In this document: positions 6,081 through 12,469 of the stretch, piece by piece | Numbering within the stretch: position 1 is the first letter of the stretch | How the letters are laid out: each line of letters starts with the position of its first letter | Assembly (NCBI GenBank): GCA_945872325.1 | Contig: CAMBZY010000035.1 | Location: forward strand, 1-13,065 | Source: Candidatus Kuenenia stuttgartensis | GTDB taxonomy: Bacteria > Planctomycetota > Planctomycetia > Isosphaerales > Isosphaeraceae | Reading direction: 5' to 3' | Length of the DNA: 13,065 nucleotides | Position numbers and translations under genes: made by a program | The notes under the pieces: generated by a model | Databases searched by the model: none | What the model was told of the DNA's origin: nothing | What the model saw: only the letters and a program-made list of their open reading frames with translations

Positions 6081-8837
6081 TCAACCCCCCTTGACACCTT
6101 TCGTAGATGACGTTGGTGCCGCCGAGTCGGCGTCCGCAGCCTTGTTGATTAAATCCATCACTACAGGATCTTTGGGCCAGAAATAGCTCATGACCTGTGC
6201 CTCTTCCAAAGCCTTCGCCGTTTTACCTGACGAAATTAGCCAGTTGACCTGTCGAATCCGTGTCTCTTTGTCCTGAGGATTTAAAGCGACCGCGAGTTTC
6301 ATCTGTATCAGCGCCTCATTCTGGTCACCTGTCAACCACAAGGCCCTCGCCCTTAAATAAGCGGCTTCCTGATCTGCCGCATTACCTAAACCCCTCAACT
6401 TCTCCAAGGCCCGGTCGCCAGCCAATCGACGTCGCACCGTATCTTCAACAGGAATCAAGCTTTCTGCAGCTCTCACGGCAACTCTTGGGATTTTATCCGT
6501 CAGTTTGTCAACGATATCAGGAGTGACCCAAGGTGCGATATCAGTAACGGTGATCTCAGGTGTCGTATCAGGGACTTCCAAACAGCGAGCAAACGATTCG
6601 ATTGCAATCGATTCCTCGCCTAAGGCAATCGCCGCCTGGCCTGTCCCGAGAAGCACATCAACTCGATCGCCCGCCAGGCTTAATGCTCTTTGAAGCGACA
6701 CGGCTGGTGTCTGTCCAGACTCATAAAGCCAGTTCAGTGTCGCAATCTCCAAATGCACCAAGGCTGCCGAAGGCTGTTCTTTCCAAGCCTTTGCCAGACT
6801 CGATGAGGCCACCACCAGATGATTTCGAATCAAAGGATGTGATAGGAGTTCTCGTTTGGTAGCCAACCGATCAGCTTCAGGTAGATCTCGAAGTAATACG
6901 GCAACCTGCAAGACTTGTGACTGTGATTGAGCATCTTTTTCTGGAATTCCTTCCAGCTGAAGCGCCTGCTTCGTCCTCTTCTGGTATGCATCAAGCTCAA
7001 TAATCGCTCTCTGAATATTGTAGTCGCCCCAGCCTGGAGCCATCTGTTCTGCCAGTGCCAACGCCAATCGACGATCTTCAACAACCGGCTCTGGTAAATC
7101 TGAAGGAACCCAACCGATCAGATCTGTGCCCGCCTGGTGCACACCTGCTGGCCTTAAAATGGTCCAAACCCGGTTGATCATCTTGGTTTCGATCAAGCCA
7201 AACCATGCCACAAAAACCATCAGAGCACTGGCGATGACTCCAACTGCCCTACTAGTGAATCCAATTTTTGTTGATTCCGCAACTTCCTGTGACATCTTGA
7301 TTTCAAACCATTTCCAGCCTTTAGATAAACGCACAAGATGGGCCGCCGTGACCAGAGCGGGTATCGCGACACCAGCTGTCCTTAAATTATTCTCGGTCAG
7401 GCTGCCCCATGCGACTGCCACAAGTCCGAACAAGGCTCCACCAACCAAGGCAAAGTGATTTGGTCTTTCCAAACGCCTGACCAGTCGCCCACACGACCAG
7501 ATCAATCCAAAAATAGTTAACATGACGAGAATGGAACCGATAATCCCACCTTCAGTCAGGACTTGCACATAATCGCTTTCGGCATGGGTGTTATGATCCA
7601 CCGAGGGCCTGTAACCGGTTTGGCTGGACCATACAAAACTCCCCCAACCCGTTCCCCACAAAGGTGATTGAAGCCAGGTTCGCCAAGCTAGACCCCAAAC
7701 TTGACGTCGTATCCCAGCGGAGTGTCCGACAGCAGATCCCGTTACGCCTTTAGACTTTGAAAAAACCGCGAATACATCAGTCAGCATCGTCAGACCAATA
7801 CTCAAGACCACCGCAAATCCAATCAGCCAGTGCCAGCCACTTTGCCCCATCGAAATCTTCCGCATCCGCCCCGCCGCCTTAATGATCACCAGGCCTAACA
7901 CAGAGCAACCAATCACCATCGCGAGCATCCCGCCCCGCGAACGTGTTGCCATCACTGAAACCATCAATATCGCGGACACATAAATCTGGAGAAACCCTCG
8001 CCCTGCCCCTGACCGATCATCCGCAAAAAGGCTTTCTTCATGCTCCTCAACCTGGACAGAATCCCACCGCGAAAACACCATGTGTGCCAACGCAAACCCT
8101 AGGCCCATATTGAGATATGCTGCCAAATGCGAATGCACAAAAAACGGTCCGGCACTTGAAATCACGATGCCCGCCTGACGGATCCACAAGACCTTTCCTG
8201 TGAACGTCATCGCCTGAAGCATCGACTGAATGCCCATCAACAATGCCGAAATCGCCATCACCAAACCATGTCGCTTGATCGGACCCCAGCGGCCCGGCAA
8301 TCGCATCACGCTCACGGCAAGAACCCATAAAGAGCCCAGCCAGACCACGCTTTCATAGACCTCTGCATCAAGCCAGGCCAGTCTGGCAGGCTGTGTATAA
8401 CTCTCTGTGCTGGAAGCTATAACGATGGATTCACCCCCGCCCCAGGATTTCCATAAAGCAAATCGCGCCGGGCTCAGCTTTGATAACCACTCAGGACTGA
8501 TTTCAACCCACTGAATGGCTCCAAAGACCGCGATCAAGCCTAGACCAAGAAGAGGTAACACCCCAAGAATCGCATACCAGCTTAACCCTCGCCGACGGTC
8601 AGAAACGGCTGAATCCATGAGTGTCAGAATACCTAAAGCCATGATTAATAATGAGATAACATAGAGTGCCGGAGGATCGTTGGCACCAAACCACCAAGGC
8701 ATGATTCCGCAAAGTATCGCTAGGATGAGCTCGCGCAGGCCGCCCAAAATTCCAATACGCTCGCCTCTCCAATCCTTCTTGAAGGATGAGATTCCAAGAC
8801 GTTTTCGGCTTTGTTTCTGTGGCGTTCTACGATTCAT
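6081..8837 (-). CDS. O-antigen ligase/polymerase family membrane protein (Wzy_C) with TPR-like C-terminal region
   Basis: A protein of about 918 residues: roughly a dozen membrane helices in the N-terminal half, then a long soluble tail. The Wzy_C (WaaL/Wzy) signature is visible as TRSRGGMLAMVIG near residues 296-308 and the conserved loop HNTHAESDYVQVLTEGG at 415-431, in which the paired His, Glu and Asp are usual for this family. Such proteins join lipid-linked repeat units to each other or to an acceptor on the periplasmic side. From about residue 600 the chain is helical and Ala/Leu-rich with TPR-like blocks (for example AAYLRARALWLTGDQNEAL), probably periplasmic. The frame is open up to a TTG at 8906, but the first ATG is 8837 and the basic N-terminus (MNRRTPQKQSRKR) suits a membrane protein, so 8837 is chosen; the Shine-Dalgarno is weak. 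It is the first gene of the minus-strand cluster. Polymerase or ligase activity cannot be told apart from sequence. Confidence 0.88.
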   Translation of the reverse strand: MNRRTPQKQSRKRLGISSFKKDWRGERIGILGGLRELILAILCGIMPWWFGANDPPALYVISLLIMALGILTLMDSAVSDRRRGLSWYAILGVLPLLGLGLIAVFGAIQWVEISPEWLSKLSPARFALWKSWGGGESIVIASSTESYTQPARLAWLDAEVYESVVWLGSLWVLAVSVMRLPGRWGPIKRHGLVMAISALLMGIQSMLQAMTFTGKVLWIRQAGIVISSAGPFFVHSHLAAYLNMGLGFALAHMVFSRWDSVQVEEHEESLFADDRSGAGRGFLQIYVSAILMVSVMATRSRGGMLAMVIGCSVLGLVIIKAAGRMRKISMGQSGWHWLIGFAVVLSIGLTMLTDVFAVFSKSKGVTGSAVGHSAGIRRQVWGLAWRTWLQSPLWGTGWGSFVWSSQTGYRPSVDHNTHAESDYVQVLTEGGIIGSILVMLTIFGLIWSCGRLVRRLERPNHFALVGGALFGLVAVAWGSLTENNLRTAGVAIPALVTAAHLVRLSKGWKWFEIKMSQEVAESTKIGFTSRAVGVIASALMVFVAWFGLIETKMINRVWTILRPAGVHQAGTDLIGWVPSDLPEPVVEDRRLALALAEQMAPGWGDYNIQRAIIELDAYQKRTKQALQLEGIPEKDAQSQSQVLQVAVLLRDLPEADRLATKRELLSHPLIRNHLVVASSSLAKAWKEQPSAALVHLEIATLNWLYESGQTPAVSLQRALSLAGDRVDVLLGTGQAAIALGEESIAIESFARCLEVPDTTPEITVTDIAPWVTPDIVDKLTDKIPRVAVRAAESLIPVEDTVRRRLAGDRALEKLRGLGNAADQEAAYLRARALWLTGDQNEALIQMKLAVALNPQDKETRIRQVNWLISSGKTAKALEEAQVMSYFWPKDPVVMDLINKAADADSAAPTSSTKGVKGG

Positions 8838-9194
8838 ATGAGAGCAAACCCTTATTTTGTTGATGTTTAGAGCGGAGGGATTCAAGATATGCAACCGACA
8901 GCCCAAAACTCATCTGATACCCTGTAAGTCTTCAAAGTGAAACAACTCTTCAATTTTACACAAACCGGTCTACCCTTAATACGGGTCAAAAAACGGTCGG
9001 CACGCAAAATCGCTAAATTTGCGAGAATCGTCCAATGTGGTACAAAATCAACATGCGTGATTGAAGAGTCTGTATTTGGTTTGACAAATCCAAGAAGCCT
9101 GGAGTATATTTGACGATAAGAGATGATATGCCCTTTAGCAGGGTCAACATATCTATAAATCAAGCTATGTTCCATCCAGGCAGGAGTGTGGTAA
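8838..9194. other. 357-bp divergent intergenic region
   Basis: It separates the leftward polysaccharide cluster from the rightward small secreted-protein gene. It contains the strong plus-strand promoter at 9081-9110 and a small CGCAAA/TTTGCG dyad (9003-9023). No convincing minus-strand promoter for the cluster is visible. A 201-codon minus-strand frame crosses the whole region but is rejected, because it begins inside the small gene's terminator and overlaps the polymerase start. Confidence 0.5.
9081..9110 (+). promoter_or_regulatory. Near-consensus sigma70-type promoter for the small secreted protein
   Basis: TTGACA (9081-9086) matches the -35 consensus exactly. After an 18-bp spacer comes TATATT (9105-9110), five of six to the -10 consensus. 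Transcription would begin near 9117, leaving a leader of about 78 nt before the ATG at 9195. Confidence 0.6.
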
Positions 9195-9431
9195 ATGTCG
9201 ATTTTACGAAGTTCAGGATTGGCTCTGGTTCTATCGATCGTTTTTGGAATGAGTGCTTCGGCACAAGTTTCATCATCGAAAGATGCACTCATCAAACTGC
9301 TTGCAAAGAACACTGCAACAGTCACACCGAAAGTATCTGTGGTACCAACCACACCTAGGGGTTCGATCATCCCACAGGTTACCCCTCCCCGACCAGGTGG
9401 TTCAAACGGTTGTGGCCCACGTCCCATCTGA
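9195..9431 (+). CDS. Small secreted Pro-rich protein of unknown function
   Basis: A 78-residue protein with a clear Sec signal peptide: a short basic start (MSILRSS), a hydrophobic core (GLALVLSIVFGM) and a SASA-Q cleavage site after about residue 23. The mature part, about 55 residues, begins with a short helix-like stretch (KDALIKLLAKN), continues with Val/Thr/Pro-rich sequence, and ends GGSNGCGPRPI with a single Cys. Ribosome binding site AGGAG (9182-9186) lies 8 nt before the ATG. With the promoter at 9081-9110 and the terminator at 9469-9497 it forms a complete one-gene transcription unit, which strongly supports it being real despite its size. It is divergent from the polysaccharide cluster. 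I do not recognise the family. A surface or matrix-associated role is only a guess from the signal peptide and position; the lack of a lipobox Cys argues against a lipoprotein. Confidence 0.72.
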   Translation: MSILRSSGLALVLSIVFGMSASAQVSSSKDALIKLLAKNTATVTPKVSVVPTTPRGSIIPQVTPPRPGGSNGCGPRPI

Positions 9432-9468
9432 TCGTACCCCTGACTGAATTCTTGGTTTGGAGTATAAA

Positions 9469-9497
9469 GGAAGCTGGCGTTTGCCACTTCCTTTTTT
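9469..9497 (+). terminator. Intrinsic terminator of the small secreted-protein gene
   Basis: GGAAG (9469-9473) pairs with CTTCC (9487-9491), and TGGC pairs with GCCA inside it around a GTTT loop, with one bulged C. Six T residues follow directly (9492-9497). It lies 38 bp after the stop codon. AAA before the stem can pair with the first U residues and extend it. Confidence 0.82.
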
Positions 9498-9854
9498 CGT
9501 GCGCTACTTCTTAAACGAGAGAATCTTCGTCACGAAGCGTGCGACCCGCCTAATCGTTATCGGCGGAACAACCTTCACGGGTGAAATAATTTTCTACTGT
9601 CTCAGATACGTTGCTCTCACACGTTTTTTAGACTTTTACAAGGATGACCAAACTATGAGACTCAGGCTACGACACTTCCCACCCCTTATTCTCAGCAAAC
9701 TGCGTTTAAGGCGTACTCACCACATCTTTTTTATCAATTCAGCCCAAAACTCCCAATCTTACATCGTTCCTCTTTCGCCTTTATTTTTCATAAGTACACA
9801 CGTTTCATTCGCGATTCGATTTGTCGCCTCTTCGGTATGATCCGTCCATCTCGT

Positions 9855-9884
9855 TTGACCTGTGAATTCCGTACAGCTTATACT
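9855..9884 (+). promoter_or_regulatory. Promoter-like element (distal) upstream of the candidate small RNA
   Basis: TTGACC (9855-9860), an 18-bp spacer and TATACT (9879-9884): each hexamer matches five of six consensus bases. It points rightward into the structured region ending at 10099. There is no gene to attribute it to, hence the small-RNA proposal. Confidence 0.42.
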
Positions 9885-9908
9885 TCTAGTTCATATTAAC
9901 GTACAACG

Positions 9909-9926
9909 CTTACGTTTTTACGTAAG
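9909..9926. repeat. Perfect 7-bp inverted repeat with TTTT loop
   Basis: CTTACGT (9909-9915) and ACGTAAG (9920-9926) flank four T residues. It lies between the two promoter-like elements, in a segment rich in TACG/CGTA words, and could be an operator or a hairpin in the longer transcript. Confidence 0.45.
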
Positions 9927-9931
9927 TAGAT

Positions 9932-9960
9932 TTCATATTCCTGATTTTACGTTCTATACT
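9932..9960 (+). promoter_or_regulatory. Promoter-like element (proximal) upstream of the candidate small RNA
   Basis: TTCATA (9932-9937, four of six), a 17-bp spacer and TATACT (9955-9960, five of six). The -10 word is half of a dyad, TATACT-AA-AGTATA (9955-9968), that would cover the start site. The inferred start is near 9967, at the left end of the structured segment. Confidence 0.35.
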
Positions 9961-9966
9961 AAAGTA

Positions 9967-10099
9967 TAAGTCCGTATAAAGAGATGACCCAGTCCTCTTG
10001 TCTGCCCTCTTCGTTCTGGACTTAGCAGAAATGATCGAACAACAACAACCGTTTCGGGCATGGACTTATCCCGAAAGTGACTTTTGTGTTGTTGTTTTT
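9967..10099 (+). ncRNA. Candidate small structured RNA
   Basis: About 130 nt between the proximal promoter-like element and the nested-stem terminator, with no good reading frame. TAAGTCC at 9967-9973 is perfectly complementary to GGACTTA at both 10018-10024 and 10062-10068; the second copy lies in the apical loop of the terminator hairpin. AGTCC at 9991-9995 can also pair with 10018-10022. These mutually exclusive pairings suggest an RNA that can switch shape or form a pseudoknot. It does not resemble tmRNA, RNase P RNA or SRP RNA at their conserved words. The complementarities are seen; the existence of the transcript is inferred. Confidence 0.3.
10038..10099 (+). terminator. Nested-stem intrinsic terminator
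   Basis: An outer stem of AACAACAAC (10038-10046, or the register 3 nt to the right) with GTTGTTGTT (10088-10096) encloses an inner stem TTTCGGG (10052-10058) with CCCGAAA (10070-10076). The right arm runs into a T-stretch ending at 10099. On the minus strand the outer arm is not followed by T residues, so it acts rightward if it acts at all. There is no protein gene immediately upstream. Confidence 0.5.
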
Positions 10100-10103
10100 A
10101 ACC

Positions 10104-10135
10104 TTTGCTGATTTAAGACTTAAATCTTTGGCAAA
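10104..10135. repeat. Extended inverted repeat (8-bp perfect core plus 5-bp flank)
   Basis: GATTTAAGACTTAAATC (10110-10126) is a perfect 8-bp dyad with a single central base. It is flanked by TTTGC (10104-10108) and GCAAA (10131-10135), which also pair. It is immediately followed by a second palindrome, TGGTTAACCA (10142-10151). A dimeric protein site or cruciform-prone element is likely. Confidence 0.55.
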
Positions 10136-10145
10136 TGTCATTGGT

Positions 10146-10176
10146 TAACCATAAGTGTCTTTATTGTATATGGTTA
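10146..10176. repeat. 8-bp inverted repeat TAACCATA / TATGGTTA
   Basis: TAACCATA (10146-10153) and TATGGTTA (10169-10176) are perfect inverted copies 15 bp apart. The left arm overlaps the palindrome TGGTTAACCA, so two alternative dyads compete for the same bases. Confidence 0.45.
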
Positions 10177-10197
10177 TCGCGAAAACAGTCAATCATC

Positions 10198-10248
10198 AGG
10201 TAACGCCATGGCCAAGCCTGTTTGGTATCAAGGTAACGCCATGGCCAA
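10198..10248. repeat. Two perfect 18-bp direct repeats (iteron-like)
   Basis: AGGTAACGCCATGGCCAA occurs at 10198-10215 and again at 10231-10248, 33 bp apart from start to start, close to three DNA turns. Each copy contains the 8-bp palindrome GCCATGGC. CAATCATC flanks the pair on both sides (10190-10197 and 10247-10254). The repeats lie in the non-coding region beside the rep-like gene, as expected for initiator-binding iterons, although two copies are few. A shorter relative (CCAAGGTAA) lies near 10497-10505. Confidence 0.6.
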
Positions 10249-10509
10249 TCATCTGTCATGATTTCTTAAGAGGTGTTTCTGGTCACGGCAGTCGACCAGG
10301 CAGGTTTACTCTCATTCATCTCCCCTATCCGGTTACAAGTCCTTGTATTTAGAACTCTTAGCGATACAAGCCTGACCGTTACTCCAAACTCTTGCCAGAA
10401 TCCACCACTTGATAGCTAACTACCCTGTGTCAAACAAGGTTAGATGAATCCCGTAAACGAAAATCCTCTTTACAGGATGGTGTTAAGAAATTAGGCGCCA
10501 AGGTAATCC

Positions 10510-10650
10510 TGTGCATAGTCTACCTGTTAAAAAGTTTGATAGGTAAGAATAAGCCTAAATAAAAAATGTTATCAAAACCTATAAGTCTAAATTTTAAAAT
10601 GTTTTGTGGATTTTATGTGTGTAAATAAACTGTTCATGTTATCAACCCAA
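10510..10650. other. AT-rich block with repeated words and weak DnaA-box-like sequences (possible origin unwinding region)
   Basis: The densest A/T run of the window lies here, next to the rep-like gene. ATGTTATCAA occurs at 10566-10575 and 10636-10645, exactly 70 bp apart. Words close to the DnaA-box complement TGTGNAWAA occur at 10510-10518 (TGTGCATAG, one mismatch), 10605-10613 (TGTGGATTT, two) and 10618-10626 (TGTGTAAAT, one). No perfect box is present, so this is suggestive only. Confidence 0.3.
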
Positions 10651-10706
10651 TGCCTGACAGCAGAGTTTCCCAACCTAAAGGGCCATCTCTCAGTGTCTTA
10701 AACATC

Positions 10707-12074
10707 CTATACCCCCTCTCCTTTCAGCCAGAGTTCGTATTCAGGAAATTGAAAGGGGGGCTCAGAGCTCGAACTTGTCAGTCGCTCAATCTCTTCATTC
10801 ACGTCAGCGGTTGAATCGCGACTTGTCTCCCAGTCGTTCTCCGCTTCCTGACGTCTTCGCTCATATCGGATCCGCGACTTCCGATCGGCCTCATCATCCA
10901 CCTGCTCAATCCCATGCCCCTCGATCCTCGATAACCGGCCTAGAAATATCTGCTTGGCTGTCTCGTCAGTCTTGCCTTGACGAACCATGGACTCAGCTGT
11001 CATCGCTGCCTGAGTCACAGCAATCATCTGGTCACTGAACCTACTGAATATATCGACTATCTCCTGGTGCCCCATCTCCAGCCTCTGAAGGATCTCATAG
11101 GCCGGATGGTTCATCGGCTGATTGACCCGTGTCCATGGGCGGGGAACAGCCTTGGTGAACCGTGGACCTCGTGGTAAACAAATGCTCCACTTGCCTGGCC
11201 CTTTGCGTATGAAAAATTCCTCCGCATCGACTCCGGCATTGACAATTCCTTGCTCTTGCCAGGTTCTGATCAGCAATTTTACCTTCTGGCGGATCGACTT
11301 CATCTCAAGTTCCGCAGAATACCCCAACTGCTCCACCGCAAACGCTCGAAGGTCAAACTGGGGCGACACTTCCCGGTGATGGAATATCTTCTGCAACAGT
11401 AAAAAGCCTCGTCGCGCTGCTGCGTTTTTCAGAGCCCTGTACGACGCAAAATCAAACCAGATGAACCCGCGAGACTGATTCATGAGTCGAAAGAACAAAG
11501 GATCCCAAAAAATTGTCCAAGGCTCACGCCCGTGCTCATCCACATCCAAATCGAGGCCGGCATCTGTGGGCAGATCATAGCTTAAAAAATGGAAGGCGAG
11601 TTCACGGTGCTGGCCCCTAGGTTTGTCCCACCAAGCCGAATTCTGGTAAGTCACTTCACTTAAGCGTCTCATCGACTCCCGAAGTCTTTTGTAGTGATCC
11701 CCACCAATCGGCAATCCCAGTTGCCTGCAGATAAAATGCGGAGTGGCAGACAATTCCATCATCGGCTTCGAGTCCGCAAAAGTGATCGCCAAAAGTCCGT
11801 ACAAAATCAATTCGTCGGTTGGAGATAGGCCGCTTGGGGACTTTACCGTAACCTTTCCGACTTTTCGGCGTTTTTCCGAGTCGTAGTAAATAAATTCAGA
11901 GATATGACGGAGCGACTCACCAGGCCGATAATCCAGCGGGCAAAGCGCAGTCTCGACAAGCGAAACCTGGCTCATCCCATGATCCAGGCCAGCTTTAGCC
12001 AGCGGCGCAACCCTGCTGCGGGACTTTGGCTTGCCATGCTCTGCTTCATCGTGATCTGGAGTCATGTCCGTCAT
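10707..12074 (-). CDS. RPA/RepA-like replication initiator protein (plasmid-type)
   Basis: A 455-residue soluble protein that resembles the plasmid replication initiator RPA (RepA) superfamily, whose members bind origin DNA through two winged-helix domains. The first candidate domain begins with GLSPTDELILYGLLAITFAD (82-101) and includes LPIGGDHYKRLRESMRRLSE (121-140), the usual 'grouping of helices then recognition helix' pattern. The second runs about 185-300 (WTIFWDPLFFRLMN, then ALKNAAARRGFLLLQKIFHH, then IRQKVKLLIRTW). The N-terminal 60 residues are charged and disordered-looking. A C-terminal extension (about 320-455) is Arg/Glu-rich and ends YELWLKGEGV; I do not recognise it. The start at 12074 has a distant GGATGAG; Met4 is a possible alternative. 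Flanking DNA holds iteron-like repeats and an AT-rich block downstream of the gene. Whether this is the replicon's own initiator, an integrated plasmid remnant or a repurposed DNA-binding regulator cannot be decided from the window. Confidence 0.72.
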   Translation of the reverse strand: MTDMTPDHDEAEHGKPKSRSRVAPLAKAGLDHGMSQVSLVETALCPLDYRPGESLRHISEFIYYDSEKRRKVGKVTVKSPSGLSPTDELILYGLLAITFADSKPMMELSATPHFICRQLGLPIGGDHYKRLRESMRRLSEVTYQNSAWWDKPRGQHRELAFHFLSYDLPTDAGLDLDVDEHGREPWTIFWDPLFFRLMNQSRGFIWFDFASYRALKNAAARRGFLLLQKIFHHREVSPQFDLRAFAVEQLGYSAELEMKSIRQKVKLLIRTWQEQGIVNAGVDAEEFFIRKGPGKWSICLPRGPRFTKAVPRPWTRVNQPMNHPAYEILQRLEMGHQEIVDIFSRFSDQMIAVTQAAMTAESMVRQGKTDETAKQIFLGRLSRIEGHGIEQVDDEADRKSRIRYERRRQEAENDWETSRDSTADVNEEIERLTSSSSEPPFQFPEYELWLKGEGV

Positions 12075-12469
12075 GGTAACTTACTCATCCTGAAAAGGGT
12101 GGGGCAATTCGACTCGGTGATCAATCCTCTTCCCTTTTTTAACTCAATCCACGTGAATTTGCAATTCCTTAAAGGTTTGAGATTTCCATCCGTTTGAAGA
12201 CCAGGCTCAATCAATCTTTTTTGGACTCCAGTGTCACATCATCCAATCTCGATCGTATTTCCTTAGAGACGCCTCTCTGTTTTGGGTTACGACCTAAACC
12301 AATCCAGAAGCATCCATCCCATCGGTACACCTCGCTCTTTCCGGAACTATCTATCTATATGGATATATGATACCTACATGGATATTTTCGATCCATAAGA
12401 GTGTATTGTTTCTTGATTTCAGATAGTCTCCCATCAATCGTCCTCAACTCATCCAAGGAATTTCGTCAA
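12075..12469. other. 395-bp divergent intergenic region between the rep-like gene and the G8-like surface protein
   Basis: No gene is visible; a plus-strand frame that begins inside the rep-like gene and ends at 12197 is a shadow. A loose AAAAGGG...CCCTTTT pair (12093-12138) has a loop too long to call a terminator. An AT-rich stretch at 12350-12400 with ATGGATAT repeats probably contains the promoter or operator for the rightward gene, but no clear -35/-10 pair can be assigned. Confidence 0.5.
12359..12396. repeat. ATGGATAT direct repeats with an inverted ATCCAT half-site
   Basis: ATGGATAT occurs at 12359-12366 and 12378-12385 (19 bp apart). ATCCAT at 12391-12396 is the inverse of the second copy's first six bases, forming a 6-bp dyad with a 7-bp centre. 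It lies 74-111 bp upstream of the surface-protein start, a typical position for an operator or promoter. Confidence 0.4.

Larger units (their letters stand above)
9498..10706. other. 1.2-kb repeat-rich, partly AT-rich intergenic region next to the rep-like gene
   Basis: No protein gene is convincing here. A 127-codon plus-strand frame (9457-9840) begins upstream of the terminator and looks non-protein-like; a 65-codon frame (10155-10352) owes its internal repeat to the DNA repeats. Instead the stretch holds many short dyads (CTTCGT/ACGAAG at 9525-9537, CCGCC/GGCGG at 9546-9566, CTGGTC/GACCAG at 10279-10299, CTTGTAT/ATACAAG at 10342-10370), promoter-like pairs, a terminator-like element, two 18-bp direct repeats and an AT-rich block, described separately. 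GC falls well below the flanking genes, most clearly at 9870-9985 and 10530-10640. Confidence 0.7.

Noticed and set aside
5683..6084. A 133-codon minus-strand frame in the gap before the autokinase
   Set aside because: It opens with TTG in the stop region of the upstream gene, overlaps the autokinase start in another frame, has no domain or membrane pattern, and spans a strong hairpin. A real small protein is not excluded, but nothing supports one.
9356..9376. GGTTCGATC resembling a tRNA T-loop
   Set aside because: No matching acceptor, anticodon or D stems surround it, and it lies inside the small secreted-protein gene.
8882..9487. A 201-codon minus-strand frame across the divergent region
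   Set aside because: It begins inside the terminator of the small secreted-protein gene, runs antisense to that gene and its promoter, overlaps the start of the polymerase gene, and its product has no recognisable domain or signal.
9457..9840. A 127-codon plus-strand frame in the repeat-rich region
   Set aside because: Its start lies before the terminator at 9469-9497, it lacks a ribosome binding site, and its composition looks like translated low-GC non-coding DNA.
10155..10352. A 65-codon frame with an internal VTPWP repeat
   Set aside because: The peptide repeat is only the translation of the 18-bp DNA repeats; there is no ribosome binding site and no protein-like pattern.
9498..10706. 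Possible CRISPR array, tmRNA, RNase P RNA or SRP RNA
   Set aside because: The repeats number only two and have no regular spacers, and none of the conserved words of these RNAs could be found on either strand.
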